Shown here: piece by piece, positions 35,501-46,805 of the stretch
How the letters are laid out: each line of letters begins with the position of its first letter
Position numbering within the stretch: the first letter of the stretch is position 1
NCBI RefSeq assembly: GCF_030704535.1
Contig: NC_081813.1
Location: 2,202,501 to 2,266,500, forward strand
Length of the DNA: 64,000 bases
Reading direction: 5' to 3'
Source: Vitis vinifera
Lineage: Eukaryota; Streptophyta; Magnoliopsida; Vitales; Vitaceae
Position numbers and translations under genes: made by a program
The notes under the pieces: model-generated
Database searches by the model: none
What the model was told of the DNA's origin: nothing
What the model saw: only the letters and a program-made list of their open reading frames with translations

Positions 35501-38265
35501 TAATGGAAGGTGGACAAATAACTCAGTCAGGAAGCTATGAGGAGCTTTTTGCAGCAGGGACGGCATTTGAACAGCTTGTAAATGCTCATAAGAATGCAAC
35601 AACAGTTATGAATCTTTCAAATAAAGAAATCCAAGAAGAACCTCACAAGTTGGATCAGAGCCCTACCAAAGAAAGCGGTGAAGGGGAGATTTCCATGAAG
35701 GGTCTACAAGGAGTGCAGCTTACCGAAGAAGAAGAGAGAGAGATTGGTGATGTTGGGTGGAAGCCTTTCTTGGATTATCTCCTTGTCTCAAAGGGATCAT
35801 TCCTTCTGTTTTTATGTATAATAACCAAGTCTGGTTTTATTGCCCTTCAGGCTGCTTCAACTTATTGGCTAGCACTAGCCATTGAAATGCCAAAAATCAG
35901 CAATGGCATGCTAATTGGAGTTTATGCTGGACTGTCAACACTAAGTACTGGCTTTATATATCTGAGGTCTTTCTTTGGAGCCCGTCTAGGATTAAAAGCT
36001 TCTAAGGCCTTCTTTGCAGGTTTTACCAACTCCATCTTCAAAGCTCCAATGCTCTTTTTTGACTCTACCCCAGTTGGGCGCATTCTGACTCGAGTAAGAT
36101 TGTCTTCTTTCTTTCAGTATAATCTTAGTAATTCGTACCATCAGACTGAATCACTTTTCATGAACATCTACTAATGTTCCTTTCTCTGCAGGCTTCCTCA
36201 GATTTGAGCGTTTTGGATTTCGATATACCTTTCTCCATTATCTTTGTAGTAGCATCTGGTCTTGAGCTTCTATCGATCATTGGAGTTACAGCCTCAATCA
36301 CTTGGCCAGTTCTCATTGTGGCCATTTTTGCTATTGTAGCTGTATATTATGTTCAGGTAGATAATGGGGTTCTACTTTACATTCTTTGATCTCTCACTTA
36401 TTCTTTGCTACTAGACATAAAAATCTGATAACCATCCTGTTTTCATTCTGACTAAAAGGGGTATTATTTAGCCTCTGCAAGAGAGCTAATAAGGATCAAT
36501 GGAACAACAAAAGCCCCCGTTATGAGTTATGCAGCTGAGACATCACTTGGAGTGGTCACTATAAGGGCTTTTAACATGGTGGACAGGTTCTTCCAAAACT
36601 ACCTAGAGCTCATAGAGACGGACGCAAAGCTGTTCTTCTATTCTAATGCAGCCATTGAATGGCTAGTTTTAAGAATAGAAATCCTCCAGAATCTGACTCT
36701 AGTCACTGCTGCTCTTCTTCTTGTTCTACTTCCGAAGGGATATGTAGCTCCAGGTATCTGCAGTTGATTACAGGACTACCTTTTTATCTTTCAGAGGTTT
36801 TCAGTCTGTTAGACTGATTTGTTTTCTTTTCTTATGCAGGGCTTGTGGGGCTCTCTCTTTCTTATGCTCTGGCACTGACTGGTACACAAGTCTTCTTCTC
36901 TCGATGGTATTGTAACTTATCAAATTATGTTGTTTCAGTTGAAAGGATCAAACAGTTCATGCACATACCATCAGAGCCCCCTGCAATTGTGGAGGAAAAA
37001 AGGCCACCAACTTCATGGCCTTCCAAGGGTAGGATAGACTTGCAATATCTGAAAGTGAGGAAATTCTTCTAGTTCTTTTAAATGACTGTGTTCCTTAGTA
37101 CTTGATTGAAAATACTTAAATCTGATGATGCTTTCTTTTCGGTGGGTTTCAGATAAAATACCGCCCTAATGCTCCTCTAGTTCTCAAAGGAATTACTTGC
37201 ACGTTTAAGGAGGGGACTAGAGTAGGAATTGTTGGAAGGACTGGAAGTGGCAAAACTACGCTGATAAGTGCTTTGTTCCGACTAGTAGAGCCTGAAAGTG
37301 GGAAAATCTTCATAGATGGACTTGACATTTGTTCCATAGGCCTGAAGGATTTGAGGATGAAGCTTAGCATTATCCCTCAGGAGCCCACTCTTTTCAAGGG
37401 TAGCATTCGAACTAACTTGGACCCTCTAGGCCTTTACTCTGACGATGAAATATGGGAGGTTAGCCCTACTCAGTTTAATGGTCGTTCTAGTGACAGTTCC
37501 AATTGTTTGTCAGCAACTTCTAGTTCAAAGCAGTTTAGATATCAATAATATGAAAAGAATCACATCTTTGATTGGTTCAGTTCTTCATTTGCAGGCTCTT
37601 GAGAAGTGTCAGCTTAAGGCAACAATCAGCAGCCTCCCAAACTTACTAGACTCATATGGTGAGTTGAATTCCATAAATTAATACACTTTTACAACTGAAA
37701 ATTAAACTGAAAACAACCAAGTTGCCTTCAACATTAGTATACCATTTTTAATTTTTGCAGTGTTTTGATCTTATTCTGGTTCCTACAACAGTGAGCGATG
37801 AAGGTGAGAATTGGAGTGCCGGGCAACGCCAGCTCTTCTGTCTTGGAAGAGTCCTCCTTAAGAGAAATAGAATTCTAGTTCTAGACGAAGCCACTGCATC
37901 CATAGATTCTGCCACTGATGCAATTCTACAAAGAATTATCAGACAGGAATTCTCAAATTGTACAGTGATAACAGTAGCTCACAGAGTTCCCACACTCATA
38001 GATAGCGACATGGTCATGGTCCTCTCTTATGGTATGCAATTCCAATCCAAGCCTAAGCCAGTTTTGGAGCATTGGGTTTTTGGTGCTAACCCAACTTACA
38101 TAAAATATCGGTTGGTTTGATTTTGTAGGGAAGCTTGTGGAGTATGATGAGCCCTCAAATCTGATGGAAACCAACTCCTCTTTTTCAAAACTTGTAGCTG
38201 AATACTGGTCCAGTTGCTGGAGGAACTCCTCCCAGAGCTTCAATTACTACAAACAGAGGTCTTAA
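32567..38265 (+). CDS. ABC transporter C family (MRP), ABCC8-like, copy 3
   Basis: Full-size ABCC transporter of 1465 residues, with the family role of ATP-driven export of conjugated organic anions; substrate unknown. Exons: 32567-32591, 32886-34834, 34917-35237, 35315-35401, 35500-36093, 36192-36356, 36459-36753, 36840-37054, 37153-37458, 37595-37658, 37792-38031, 38129-38265. The N terminus is [16 protein letters not shown]1 has Walker A GPVGAGKS 635-642, LNMSGGQ 723-729 and LLDD. NBD2 has GRTGSGKT 1245-1252, SAGQ 1349-1352 and catalytic Glu1373. Exon 5 is 24 bases shorter than in the other two, in the charged linker between NBD1 and TMD2. Exon 5 uses an AAG acceptor and exon 9 a GTTAGC donor, both weaker than in the paralogues. 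The C terminus is longest, ending YYKQRS. Confidence 0.93.
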
Positions 38266-39424
38266 TGACATTGTTGAAAAGAAAAATATGTATCAAATGG
38301 TCAGCTCTGACTCTAGGGTTTCTTATGTGACCACAAGTAGATTGTGCACATTTTCCCTAATGTGGCATGTAAGAGCATAAAGCTATCTGTTTCTGTTCTT
38401 TGATGAGAAATGTGTTTTTGTTATTAAGATGATGAGATGATTCTAGAGATTGGTAGAAGAGTATGAAACAAATTTAGTAATTGAAGAGCACAGGAAAAGC
38501 ATCTGCTAAGGATTTTCTAGAGAGGTGTTGATTGCTCATTAAGATACTACACAGTTCCAAGTCTGTGAAACTAATAATTCATCAAAACTTTTAACCCTAA
38601 CCAAACAGCTGTCCTCAACTTTTCAATTGAAGTTTGCCTGTTTCTCTTTGCTTCTTACTTCCTTTTAGAGCAAAAGTCATTCCCATCAAATTATTGCATA
38701 CACCATTCACTTGTTGGGAGTGTCATCAAGCAGATGTTGAAAAAAAAAAATTAATGGCAGAGAAGTCTATGATACTCAGCCACCACCATTTGTGAAAGTT
38801 CATTTTGGGATGGACTCTCATGTTCCATTGTCAATATAACATTTTTCAGATGACTAATGACATAGTACAGCAAAAGCAATGGAGTACCAAAAAATATAGA
38901 TTCTCGAGAAATTCTCGAAAATTACCTCTTAGAACATAGGATAATTATTTTTAACTTAACTATATAGACATGTTTTAAAGTCCTGAAAGTGTCGGAAAAA
39001 ACAATACCAGAAGATAAGTCAGGTTTACTTAATACCTTTTCAGTTTTCTGAAACAAATTGAAGTAGAAAGGAAGCCCCTGGAAGCTGTTTTTTGTAAGCA
39101 TTTGAACAAATTTTTGAAAAGATGCTCTCCTCTATTCTCAATCATATATCTTTGAATGGCCAAAGCTCAATCCTAAGAAGTGACATCTGCAGATTCATTG
39201 AACCCAGATTCCCCATCTCTCTCTGTCTATTGAAATTCTGATCATGTCGCTTTCAGATATCGATATCATTACTAATAATTCCATCCACAGGTGCAGCATA
39301 CTGAAACATAGCCACAAATAGGCCAAGCCACTGCCAATAGAGCTGTCCATTTCTCTTGTCGCATTTAACTTTGGCACTATACGAATTTTGTATAGTTTCT
39401 ATCAGTAATATGATGAGCCTACGC
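38266..39424. other. 3' flank of ABCC copy 3 and spacer
   Basis: Probable 3' UTR of the ABCC gene, then spacer between two convergent genes. No further coding signal. The small open frame near 39,195-39,377 has no recognisable product. Confidence 0.5.
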
Positions 39425-39662
39425 ACAGCCTAATTGCAAAAAAATACATGCATATGAGATGGATGATGTGAAGGCATTTATATTAGTTGAAGCAAACTAG
39501 TACTGTATTTTTTTCAATCTTAGAAACACAGCACCAGAGAATAAACATATGTTAAAGGAAAAAAAAACAGTTAACCCCAAGAAAAAAAAAAACCTAAGGG
39601 AAGCAAGTGTTGCAACTATGATAGCTTTGGGGTTGGCCAACATTGGAGGATTCCTAGAAGAA

Positions 39663-40755
39663 CTAATGAGGAACTGGGAGAGCTTGAGGCAGGACTTGGG
39701 CAGCCATTGTCTCAAACTTGCAGTCAACAGGTATCAACTGGGCAGCAGCTGAGTTGTTATTAGGATTGTTTTCTTCTGGAATTTTCTTGATTAGGTGCAG
39801 CAGAACAAGCTCCAGCTCTTCCCCATCACTCCATTCATGAATCTCTGCCTTTATGAGGTTGGGATTTCTGCAGATCAAGTCCCACAGTGGGAAGTTCTTC
39901 CTTGGCATCACATAGTCTCCTGCTCCCAGTTTCGAACTCGGGCAGAAATCGCCACTTCCGTCTCCAAGGTAGATCAATTTTTCTGTGGATATAGAAGCCT
40001 GAATCCTCTTTATCACCATGCTCTGTTGCAGAACAAAAACCCGAAATCAGTCAAAAATAAGTAACATGTCAATAATTGAAACTACATGTAAAGTGAAAAT
40101 TTTCCATTACCTTGCACATGTTTGGAGGGCAGAGACTGCAGCCATGGGAAGATGAGGTGAAATCATGGTGAGGGAAGATCCTGAGCCTCCCTTCTTCATC
40201 TACAAAACTGGGGTTTGTGTTGATCTCCGAAAAGCAGTCCTCTAGGCCGAGATGCTTCAGAATCGTCTCGATAAAGAAGAGATTCGCATCACTTACTATC
40301 TTCAAATCACACCTAGAATAATACGTAGTTCCATTCATTGTCACCTTCCCAAAGAGAAAAGTTTGGTACCAAGTAACTGAAAAGAAAAAAGATGGAAATA
40401 TATATACCCTAAAGCATGGGCTGATTTAATGGCTGGAACCGCCCTTGGATGTATTGGAACCCTCTTGAGAACCTCTGCAATGTCATCAATGGTCTTCCCC
40501 TGTGAATGAAGCTCCCTCATCATTCTATCCTGTACCACATTCACCAAAGAACATTGAGGACAATGCAGTTCACCAACTGAAACAAAAACAGAATTGATAA
40601 TGAAAAAATCAACTAACCATGAGGGAATTCCAGGGCATGGTGGGGAGGAGTTGATTGAACAAATCAGTGGCGCCCAACTCATCCACCACCCAATTATCAC
40701 TGTCGACGTCGATGATCGTCTTGTCGAAGTCGAAAACCACCACAATTCCTGCCAT
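39663..40755 (-). CDS. HAD-type phosphatase, PS2/PHOSPHO-like (pyrophosphatase 2-like), copy 1
   Basis: Encodes 273 residues. Exons on the minus strand, 5' to 3': 40755-40618, 40529-40408, 40312-40111, 40022-39663. Haloacid-dehalogenase-fold motifs: FDFDKTI (residues 8-14, nucleophile Asp9 and acid/base Asp11), KIVSDAN (91-97, Ser94) and GDGSGD (174-179), plus the Cys-rich HGCSLCPPNMCK loop of the PHOSPHO family. Plant relatives (Arabidopsis PS2/PPsPase1) are phosphate-starvation-induced enzymes that cleave pyrophosphate or phosphomonoesters. The start MAGIVV is preferred to an upstream in-frame ATG at 40,899 because a TATA box at 40,836-40,843 puts transcription start downstream of that ATG. 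The loop is followed by Ser155 where copy 2 has Gly. It is convergent with ABCC copy 3 and is duplicated 5.1 kb away. Confidence 0.9.
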
Positions 40756-40835
40756 TTTCTCTCTTTCCAAACACCTAGTTAACTTCTTTTCTCTCCACAG
40801 ATGCTCTGATGCCAATCCACCCCAGCCACATGGGG

Positions 40836-40843
40836 TATTTATA
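40836..40843 (-). promoter_or_regulatory. TATA box of phosphatase copy 1
   Basis: TATAAATA on the minus strand, 81-88 bases upstream of the start codon. The same element stands at the same distance in copy 2 (45,983-45,990). Confidence 0.7.
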
Positions 40844-41129
40844 CAACCAAAACATGATGGCAGAAGGCAGCCGTGCATGAATGTCTTTTTTGATGCCAAA
40901 GAATATTACCTCAAGTACTTCTGGTAAAGTTGATGGAAACCATTCAAGTCAATTTGCAGTTGGACTCTTGTCATTATTGTCTACTTCTCAAAGCAACTTA
41001 ATACACAGCTTCCAGCCATCTCACCTGTCAGATTATCCGACATAAGCTTGGTCAACAAATCCGACGGTTCAAGCAACCCCCCTACTGTACAGACATTGTG
41101 GTGGTTAGGCAAAGACGCGGGGAATATCT

Positions 41130-41137
41130 GAATATTC
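41130..41137. promoter_or_regulatory. P1BS motif (GAATATTC), phosphatase copy 1
   Basis: Palindrome matching GNATATNC, the site bound by PHR1-type phosphate-starvation factors in plants. It lies about 375 bases upstream of the start codon and is preserved in copy 2. Function is inferred from motif and gene family. Confidence 0.65.
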
Positions 41138-41183
41138 CGTTCGAATTAAATTCTGTGTCCGCCTCTGCCCCAACTGACAAAGA

Positions 41184-41191
41184 GAATATTC
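41184..41191. promoter_or_regulatory. Second P1BS motif (GAATATTC), phosphatase copy 1
   Basis: Second GNATATNC match, 54 bases beyond the first; paired sites like this are also present in copy 2. Confidence 0.65.
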
Positions 41192-41252
41192 CGTTTTGGT
41201 GCTGCGATTCTTGATCAGTGGGTAGCTTTTCCCACGCGCTTTGTTAATGGGC

Positions 41253-42359
41253 GGCTATTTTAATTTATTTATTTAATTTTGGTCCACGAGATCCTACTAA
41301 CTTGGTCCAATAAAATCAACTCTGAATGACTCAATTTTATATTTAAAAAATTATGATATTTTTAAGATTAAGTTAAATAAAAATCAGTATTATCCTATTT
41401 AAAAATAATTTGAAATATATATCATTTTTAATGACTCATTTAAATATTTTTTTAAAATTTCTATTTTATTTAACATGTCATTAATATCAATTAACAACTA
41501 AATTTTTTTATGTAAATGTTTCCTTTTCATTTACATTTGTTCTTTATTATTATTATTATTTTAGATTTTTTTTCCATAAAAAAAGTTGAAAATTTTGTTT
41601 TTCTCCATAAACGAACATTTCATAACAAATATGAGAAATGAAGGTCAATTGATATTCAGAAAGGGAAACATGCACATGAAGGAGCCTAGTTATAAATTGT
41701 TATTAATGACATAACAAGTAAACTTGATATTTTAGGAAATAATTATATGACTTATTAAAAAATGCATATATTTTAAATTATTTTTAAATAGATAAAAATA
41801 ATATTGATTTAAAAAAAACCTGAGATTTTTTTTTCTATATATTTTCATATTAGTAAGTTAAAACTCATTCCCCCTCCCCCCCCAAAAAAAAAAAAAAAAG
41901 AGTACAAGTCAATATTAACCAGTGGACACCAAAAGAGAGTCTCGTCAAAAACAAGATGCCTCGAGGCATAAACTCAAGTCATGGAGGGATCCAAGTAAGT
42001 GATGTGAAGGACTATGATTCTCAAATGTCGGAAAACAGAATATGATACGATAAAATAAAATGCAATAAAAACAAGAACATAAATAAATGGGTAGAATGAA
42101 GAATTTTTTATTTTTTATTATTGAATATATTCCTCCGTTTTGAAATTTCATTAAATTTTTGTGAGTTATAAATTCACATATTGAGGTATTATTAGGCTTT
42201 GATTGATGAAACTTAAAAAAATAAAAAATAAATAAATAAAAGGCACTTATATGGTATTCAAATTAGGCTCCTAGTTCCACCATCCCAGAAGCTACTTAGA
42301 TAATTTTATTCACATATTTTTGTAAAACAGAATCTCACAAGACCAAAGTTCAAAGTTCC
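41253..42359. other. AT-rich spacer between the phosphatase genes
   Basis: AT-rich DNA with a C-run and poly-A tract near 41,870-41,900. No gene is supported. The minus-strand open frame at 41,945-42,151 has no recognisable product. Confidence 0.5.
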
Positions 42360-42665
42360 AATTTCTGTCAACTTTCTAACAAAAAAATATGCCTCCAGGC
42401 ACCAACACCAACCAAAAATGTGCCCAAATATTTATTCAAAGCTTCACATTCACGCGCCCTCGGTGCGAACTGGTCTTGTCTGCTGCGCTTACAAAATTTT
42501 CTTTTTTTTAAATTCCTACCCGTTTGGAAACATTGTGTTTGAGACGTTTGGACTAATGATAGTGGAGGCCATCATGGCAAGATTGGGAATGACGTGTCAT
42601 CATTTAGGAATATTATTTATTATTTTATTAGCTTCAAGGGACTAGTGGAATATTCCATATGGGCA
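42360..42665 (+). repeat. Dispersed repeat, unit A
   Basis: Contains 'ttcaaagcttcacattcacg', 'gacgtgtcatcatttagga' and, at 42,648-42,655, GAATATTC. Related units lie at 42,750-42,975 (partial), 42,976-43,345, and inverted at 46,455-46,805. Non-coding and of unknown class. It has no clear terminal repeats, and borders are approximate. Confidence 0.65.
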
Positions 42666-42749
42666 TGGAAAATCTTTTTTTTTCAATTATAAAAAATGGC
42701 CATGTGTAGGGTTTTTTTATTATCTCGTTACGGGTTACCATAAAAAAAG

Positions 42750-42975
42750 ATTCATGATGAGTTTAGGATAGATTCAAGATTGAAAGTGACATGTCATCAT
42801 TTAAGATTATCATCTATTATTTTATTAGTTTGATCGGACTAGTGAAATATTCTATAATCATAAAATAAATTAATTTTTTATTTTATTTTATTTTTATTAT
42901 AAAAATTATGCATGTGTAATTGACGATGTTTGAAGGATTCTAACAAAAGATGACCATGTGCGGTTTTTCAAATGC
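42750..42975 (+). repeat. Dispersed repeat, partial unit A'
   Basis: Matches the right half of units A and B: 'gtgacatgtcatcatttaag', 'actagtgaaatattc', then a part ending 'aaaagatgaccatgtg'. The left half is missing. Confidence 0.5.
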
Positions 42976-43345
42976 ATGGGTCTCGCTTGGCAGCTTTCTA
43001 ATAGAAAATATGCTTGCAACGCAACCCAAATTCAAAGCTTCACATCCACGCGCCACCGGTGCGGCTTGGCCTTGTTTGCTGTCATTTCAAATTGCTGGTT
43101 TTAGTTGTTAATCATTTTTTAAATTCCCACCCTTTTTGAAACATTGTATTTGAGACGCTTGTGATAATGCTGGTGGAGGTAGAATAAAGGCCAACATGGC
43201 AGGATTTGGAATGACATGTCATCGTTCAGGATTATTATCCTTTATTTTGGACTAGTGGAATATCTAAGGGCATGGAATAGAATTTTTTTTTTAGGCCATG
43301 AGAATTGAGCATGTGCAGTTGGTAATGTTTGATGAGTTGCAGCAA
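42976..43345 (+). repeat. Dispersed repeat, unit B
   Basis: Contains 'ggcagctttctaatagaaaa', 'caaagcttcacatccacgcg', 'atgacatgtcatcgttcagg' and 'actagtggaatatc', in the same order as unit A. It carries a diverged GAATATCT where unit A has GAATATTC. Confidence 0.65.
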
Positions 43346-44399
43346 AAAGTGACCTTGCTTCTTCTTTAAGTGAAGGTAGGTTCCAACTTATGTGGGTTGT
43401 TCCGAAATTCGAATCCAATCCGAGTGAATTTTGATAATCGTTTTCAATATTTGAATTAGGTTTGGATTGACTTTTTTTAATCTAAGTTTAATTTGAATTA
43501 GGTTGAAGCCAATATTTTATAATGTATATTATCTTATATAATAATATTTATTTTAATTTTTTAAAAAAAATATATCATATTATATTATATACTTTTTTAT
43601 TATTTTATATAGATATATAAATTTATTTTTAGTTTTTTTTTATTGTTATCTTAAAATTTTGCATTATTTACTATTTAAATTATTATATAAATATATAAAA
43701 AAATTTAATTTATAAATGAATTTTGAATTATGCAATTCGATTCATCCAATCAATCCAAGCCTAATCCAATTAACTCGAACTCAATCCAAACTTAAAAAAT
43801 GAGATTTGTTTAAACTTGGATGGAGTGCCTCAAGTTAGAGTTCAAATTGAGTTGAGCTAGTTCTTTTTAATTCAAATTGAGTTTGGATTAGCCATTAACC
43901 TAACTACCCCACTCAAGTTGTAGTCCTAATGAAAAGTAGGTTGTTATCACGACTTTCAAGTTAAGTTCTTTTTTAAGTTATAAGTTTTTTTTTTTAATAA
44001 AACCAATCAAATAAATATGAAAAAGGCTATTAGTTATATAGTGTCAGGGGCACTTTCCACTTTCCTCTATTTGATGTATGATATCACAAATTTAAATTTA
44101 AAAAAAAAATAGCCTTAATTTTTATAATTTAATGAAAATAAAGTAGAAATGGATACTATAAAATTAAAAAAAAAATATTCTATATTTTTCTGAGATGGTT
44201 CACTCGAGAATTAGATTCAATGCCATAAAAGATGAGTTCAGGTTTTCATTGATTTTAGATGTAACGATAAAACCTTGAGCTCAAGGTTATGAGTTCGGGT
44301 CATGATAAAAGATCGATCCAACAAATAGTATCAAAGCTTATGAGTTCGGTATAGGTGAGATGGTCAAAACCCGATTTAAAACTTTTTTAGGCATTAACA
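43346..44399. other. AT-rich spacer
   Basis: No gene is supported. The stretch from about 43,390 to 43,920 has repeated 'aatccaa/gaattag' patterns like a decayed satellite or MITE, but I could not define a unit. Confidence 0.4.
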
Positions 44400-44560
44400 A
44401 AACCTTTTATTTTTATTGCATTTTCCTCGTGAGTAGTGATGCAAAGGTCACAAAAGAGGCAAGTAGTTAGAGGCATGTGTATTACACAGGGTGCCTAGGC
44501 CTATACAAAGCAGTTGTACATGCCCTTCAAGCTCACATGAAACTCCACCCTCCCCTCCAC
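44400..44560 (+). repeat. Dispersed repeat with 'gtgagtagtgat' core
   Basis: Shares 'attgcattttc', 'gtgagtagtgatgcaa', 'caagtagttagaggcatgtg' and 'catgaaactccacc' with copies at about 47,790-48,010 and 48,440-48,700. Non-coding, class unknown. Confidence 0.6.
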
Positions 44561-44806
44561 CAACTTATTTGAATTGGTGTCCATATCTTTGAGTCTAATT
44601 GCAAAAAAAAATATCTTGTATATGAAAGGGATTGATATTAGATGAAGCAAACTAGTGCTGTATTTCAGTTTGATCTGTTTTTCGTGTCAGAAACACAGCA
44701 CTAGGCTCTGGTATACATATGTTAAAGGGGGAAAAACAGTTGATCCCAAGAAGAAAAAAACAAAGGGATGTAATTAATGGCCAACAATGGGGGATTCATA
44801 GAAGAA

Positions 44807-45902
44807 CTAATGAGGAACTGGGAGAGCTTGAGGCAGGGCTTGGGCAGCCATTGTCTCAAACTTGCAGTCTACAGATATCAACTGGGCAGCAGCTGAGTTG
44901 TTGTTAGCATTGTTTTCTTCTGAAATTTTCTTGATCAGGTGGAGCAGACCATGCTCCAGCTCTTCCCCATCACTCCATTCATGAACCTCTGCCTTTATGA
45001 GATTGGGATTTCTGCAGATCAAATCCCACAGCGGGAAGTTCTTCCTTGGCATGACATAGTCTCCATCTCCCAGCTTCAAACTCGGGCAGAAGTCACCGCT
45101 TCCGTCTCCAAGGTAGATGAATTTTTCTGTGGATATAGAAGCCTGAATCCTCTTTATCACCATGCCCTGTTGCAGAAAAAATTCAAAATCAGTAACATAT
45201 ATGAATTGAATTGAATTGAAACTAGGTATGTAGACTGAAAATCTTCCATTACCTTACACATGTTTGGAGGGCAGAGACTGCAGCCATGGGAAGATGAGGT
45301 GAAATCATGGTGAGGGAAGATCCTGAGCCTTCCTTCTTCATCTACAAAACTGGGGTTGGTGTTGATCTCCGAAAAACAGTCCATTACGCCAAGATGCTTC
45401 AGAATCGTCTCGATAAAGAAGAGATTCGCATCACTTACTATCTTCAAATCACACCTAGAATAATACATAGTTCCATTCATTGTCACCTTCCCAAAGAGAA
45501 AGGTTTGGCACCGAGTAACTGAAAAGAAAAAAGATGGAAATATATATACCCTAAAGCATGGGCTGATTTAATGGCAGGAACCACCCTTGGATGTATTGGA
45601 ATCCTCTTGAGAACCTCAGCGATGTCATCAATGGTCTTCCCCTGTGAATGAAGCTCCTTCATCATTCTATCCTGTACCACATTCACCAAAGAACATTGAG
45701 GATAACGCAGTTCACCAACTGAAACAAGAACAGAATTGATAATGAAAAAATCAACACAACTAACCATGAGGGAGTTCCAGGGCATGGTGGGGAGGAGTTG
45801 ATTGAACAAATCAGTGGCACCCAACTCATCCACCACCCAATTATCACTGTCGACGTCGATGATCGTCTTGTCGAAGTCAAAAACCACCACAATTCCTGCC
45901 AT
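44807..45902 (-). CDS. HAD-type phosphatase, PS2/PHOSPHO-like (pyrophosphatase 2-like), copy 2
   Basis: Encodes 273 residues with the same four-exon structure and exon lengths (138, 122, 202, 360) as copy 1: 45902-45765, 45671-45550, 45454-45253, 45166-44807. It keeps FDFDKTI, KIVSDAN, the HGCSLCPPNMCK loop followed by Gly155, and GDGSGD. The expected role is hydrolysis of pyrophosphate or a phosphate ester during phosphate shortage, by family resemblance. An upstream in-frame ATG exists (46,070), but the TATA box at 45,983-45,990 argues that it is not transcribed, so MAGIVV is taken as the start. The duplicated block runs about 1.8 kb and includes the 3' flank and promoter of both genes. Confidence 0.9.
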
Positions 45903-45982
45903 TTTCTCTCCTTCCAAACACGTGATTAACTTCTTTCTCTCCACAGATGCTTTGATGCCAATCCCCCCAAGCCACACGGAGT

Positions 45983-45990
45983 TATTTATA
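45983..45990 (-). promoter_or_regulatory. TATA box of phosphatase copy 2
   Basis: TATAAATA on the minus strand, 81-88 bases upstream of the start codon, in the same place as in copy 1. Confidence 0.7.
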
Positions 45991-46253
45991 ATACAATAGC
46001 CGTGCATGAGTTCTTTTTTGATGCCCAAGAATATTACGTCGAGTATTAACATGTGATAAGGTATATGCAAACGGGTCGTTTACAGCTGGACTGTCATTAT
46101 CGTCTACTTCTCTCAGCAACTTAATTCACAGCTTCCAGCCATCTCACGCGTCAGATTATCAGACATGACCGCGGTCAACAGATCTGACGATTCAGGAAAA
46201 CCCCCTTACTGTACGGACACTCCGGTCGTTTGGCAAAAGACGCGGGGAATATG

Positions 46254-46261
46254 GAATATTC
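46254..46261. promoter_or_regulatory. P1BS motif (GAATATTC), phosphatase copy 2
   Basis: GNATATNC palindrome about 352 bases upstream of the start codon, at the position of the first P1BS site of copy 1. Confidence 0.65.
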
Positions 46262-46314
46262 CGTTGGAATTAAATTCAGTGATCTACCCACGCGCCTAGG
46301 CCTAGTTAGAAAGG

Positions 46315-46322
46315 GAATATTC
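46315..46322. promoter_or_regulatory. Second P1BS motif (GAATATTC), phosphatase copy 2
   Basis: Second GNATATNC match 61 bases beyond the first, matching the paired arrangement in copy 1. Confidence 0.65.
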
Positions 46323-46454
46323 CGATTTGGTACTACGATTCTTTACAAGTTGTGGTTGGTAACTTTTTCCCACGCGCTTTGTCGGTGGGCGACCATGGTA
46401 ACGTTATTCCATCATGGAACAAAATCATCGTAAAAAAGTTGAAGCAAAATCTTA

Positions 46455-46805
46455 GCGGAATCAAATGCTCCAGAACCTTCTCACTGCAAAATGTAAAGAA
46501 GAAGCAGAGCCACTTTTTGCCACATTCCCTCTGTAATAAAATAATGGATAATAATCTCAATTGATGACATGTCACTCCCAACCATGCCACGTTGGCCTCT
46601 ATTCTGGCATGGGCCCAAGAGTCTCAGTACAATATTTCCAAGAGGGTGGGAATTTATAAAATGATTGATAGACAAGGCCAATTCGCAGTGAGGGCGCGTG
46701 AGAGTAGAGCTTCGAATAAATATTTGGCACATTTGTGGGTTGTGTTGGAGGCATATTTTTTTATTAGAAAGCTGCCAACCGAGACCCGTGGGAGAATTCA
46801 AACTG
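46455..46805 (-). repeat. Dispersed repeat, unit C (inverted)
   Basis: The reverse complement carries 'ggcagctttctaataaaaaa', 'aaatatttattcgaagctc', 'gtgacatgtcatcaattg' and a tail with 'gcaaaaagtgg', in the same order as units A and B. It adjoins the promoter of phosphatase copy 2. The open frames here on both strands belong to the repeat and are not genes. Confidence 0.65.

Noticed and set aside
40756..40899. In-frame upstream ATG that would extend phosphatase copy 1
   Set aside because: A TATA box at 40,836-40,843 puts the likely transcript start downstream of this ATG, and the family begins at the MAGIVVVFDFD segment.
45903..46070. In-frame upstream ATG that would extend phosphatase copy 2 to a longer protein
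   Set aside because: Same argument: the TATA box at 45,983-45,990 lies between this ATG and the homologous start, and the extra residues are not shared by the family.
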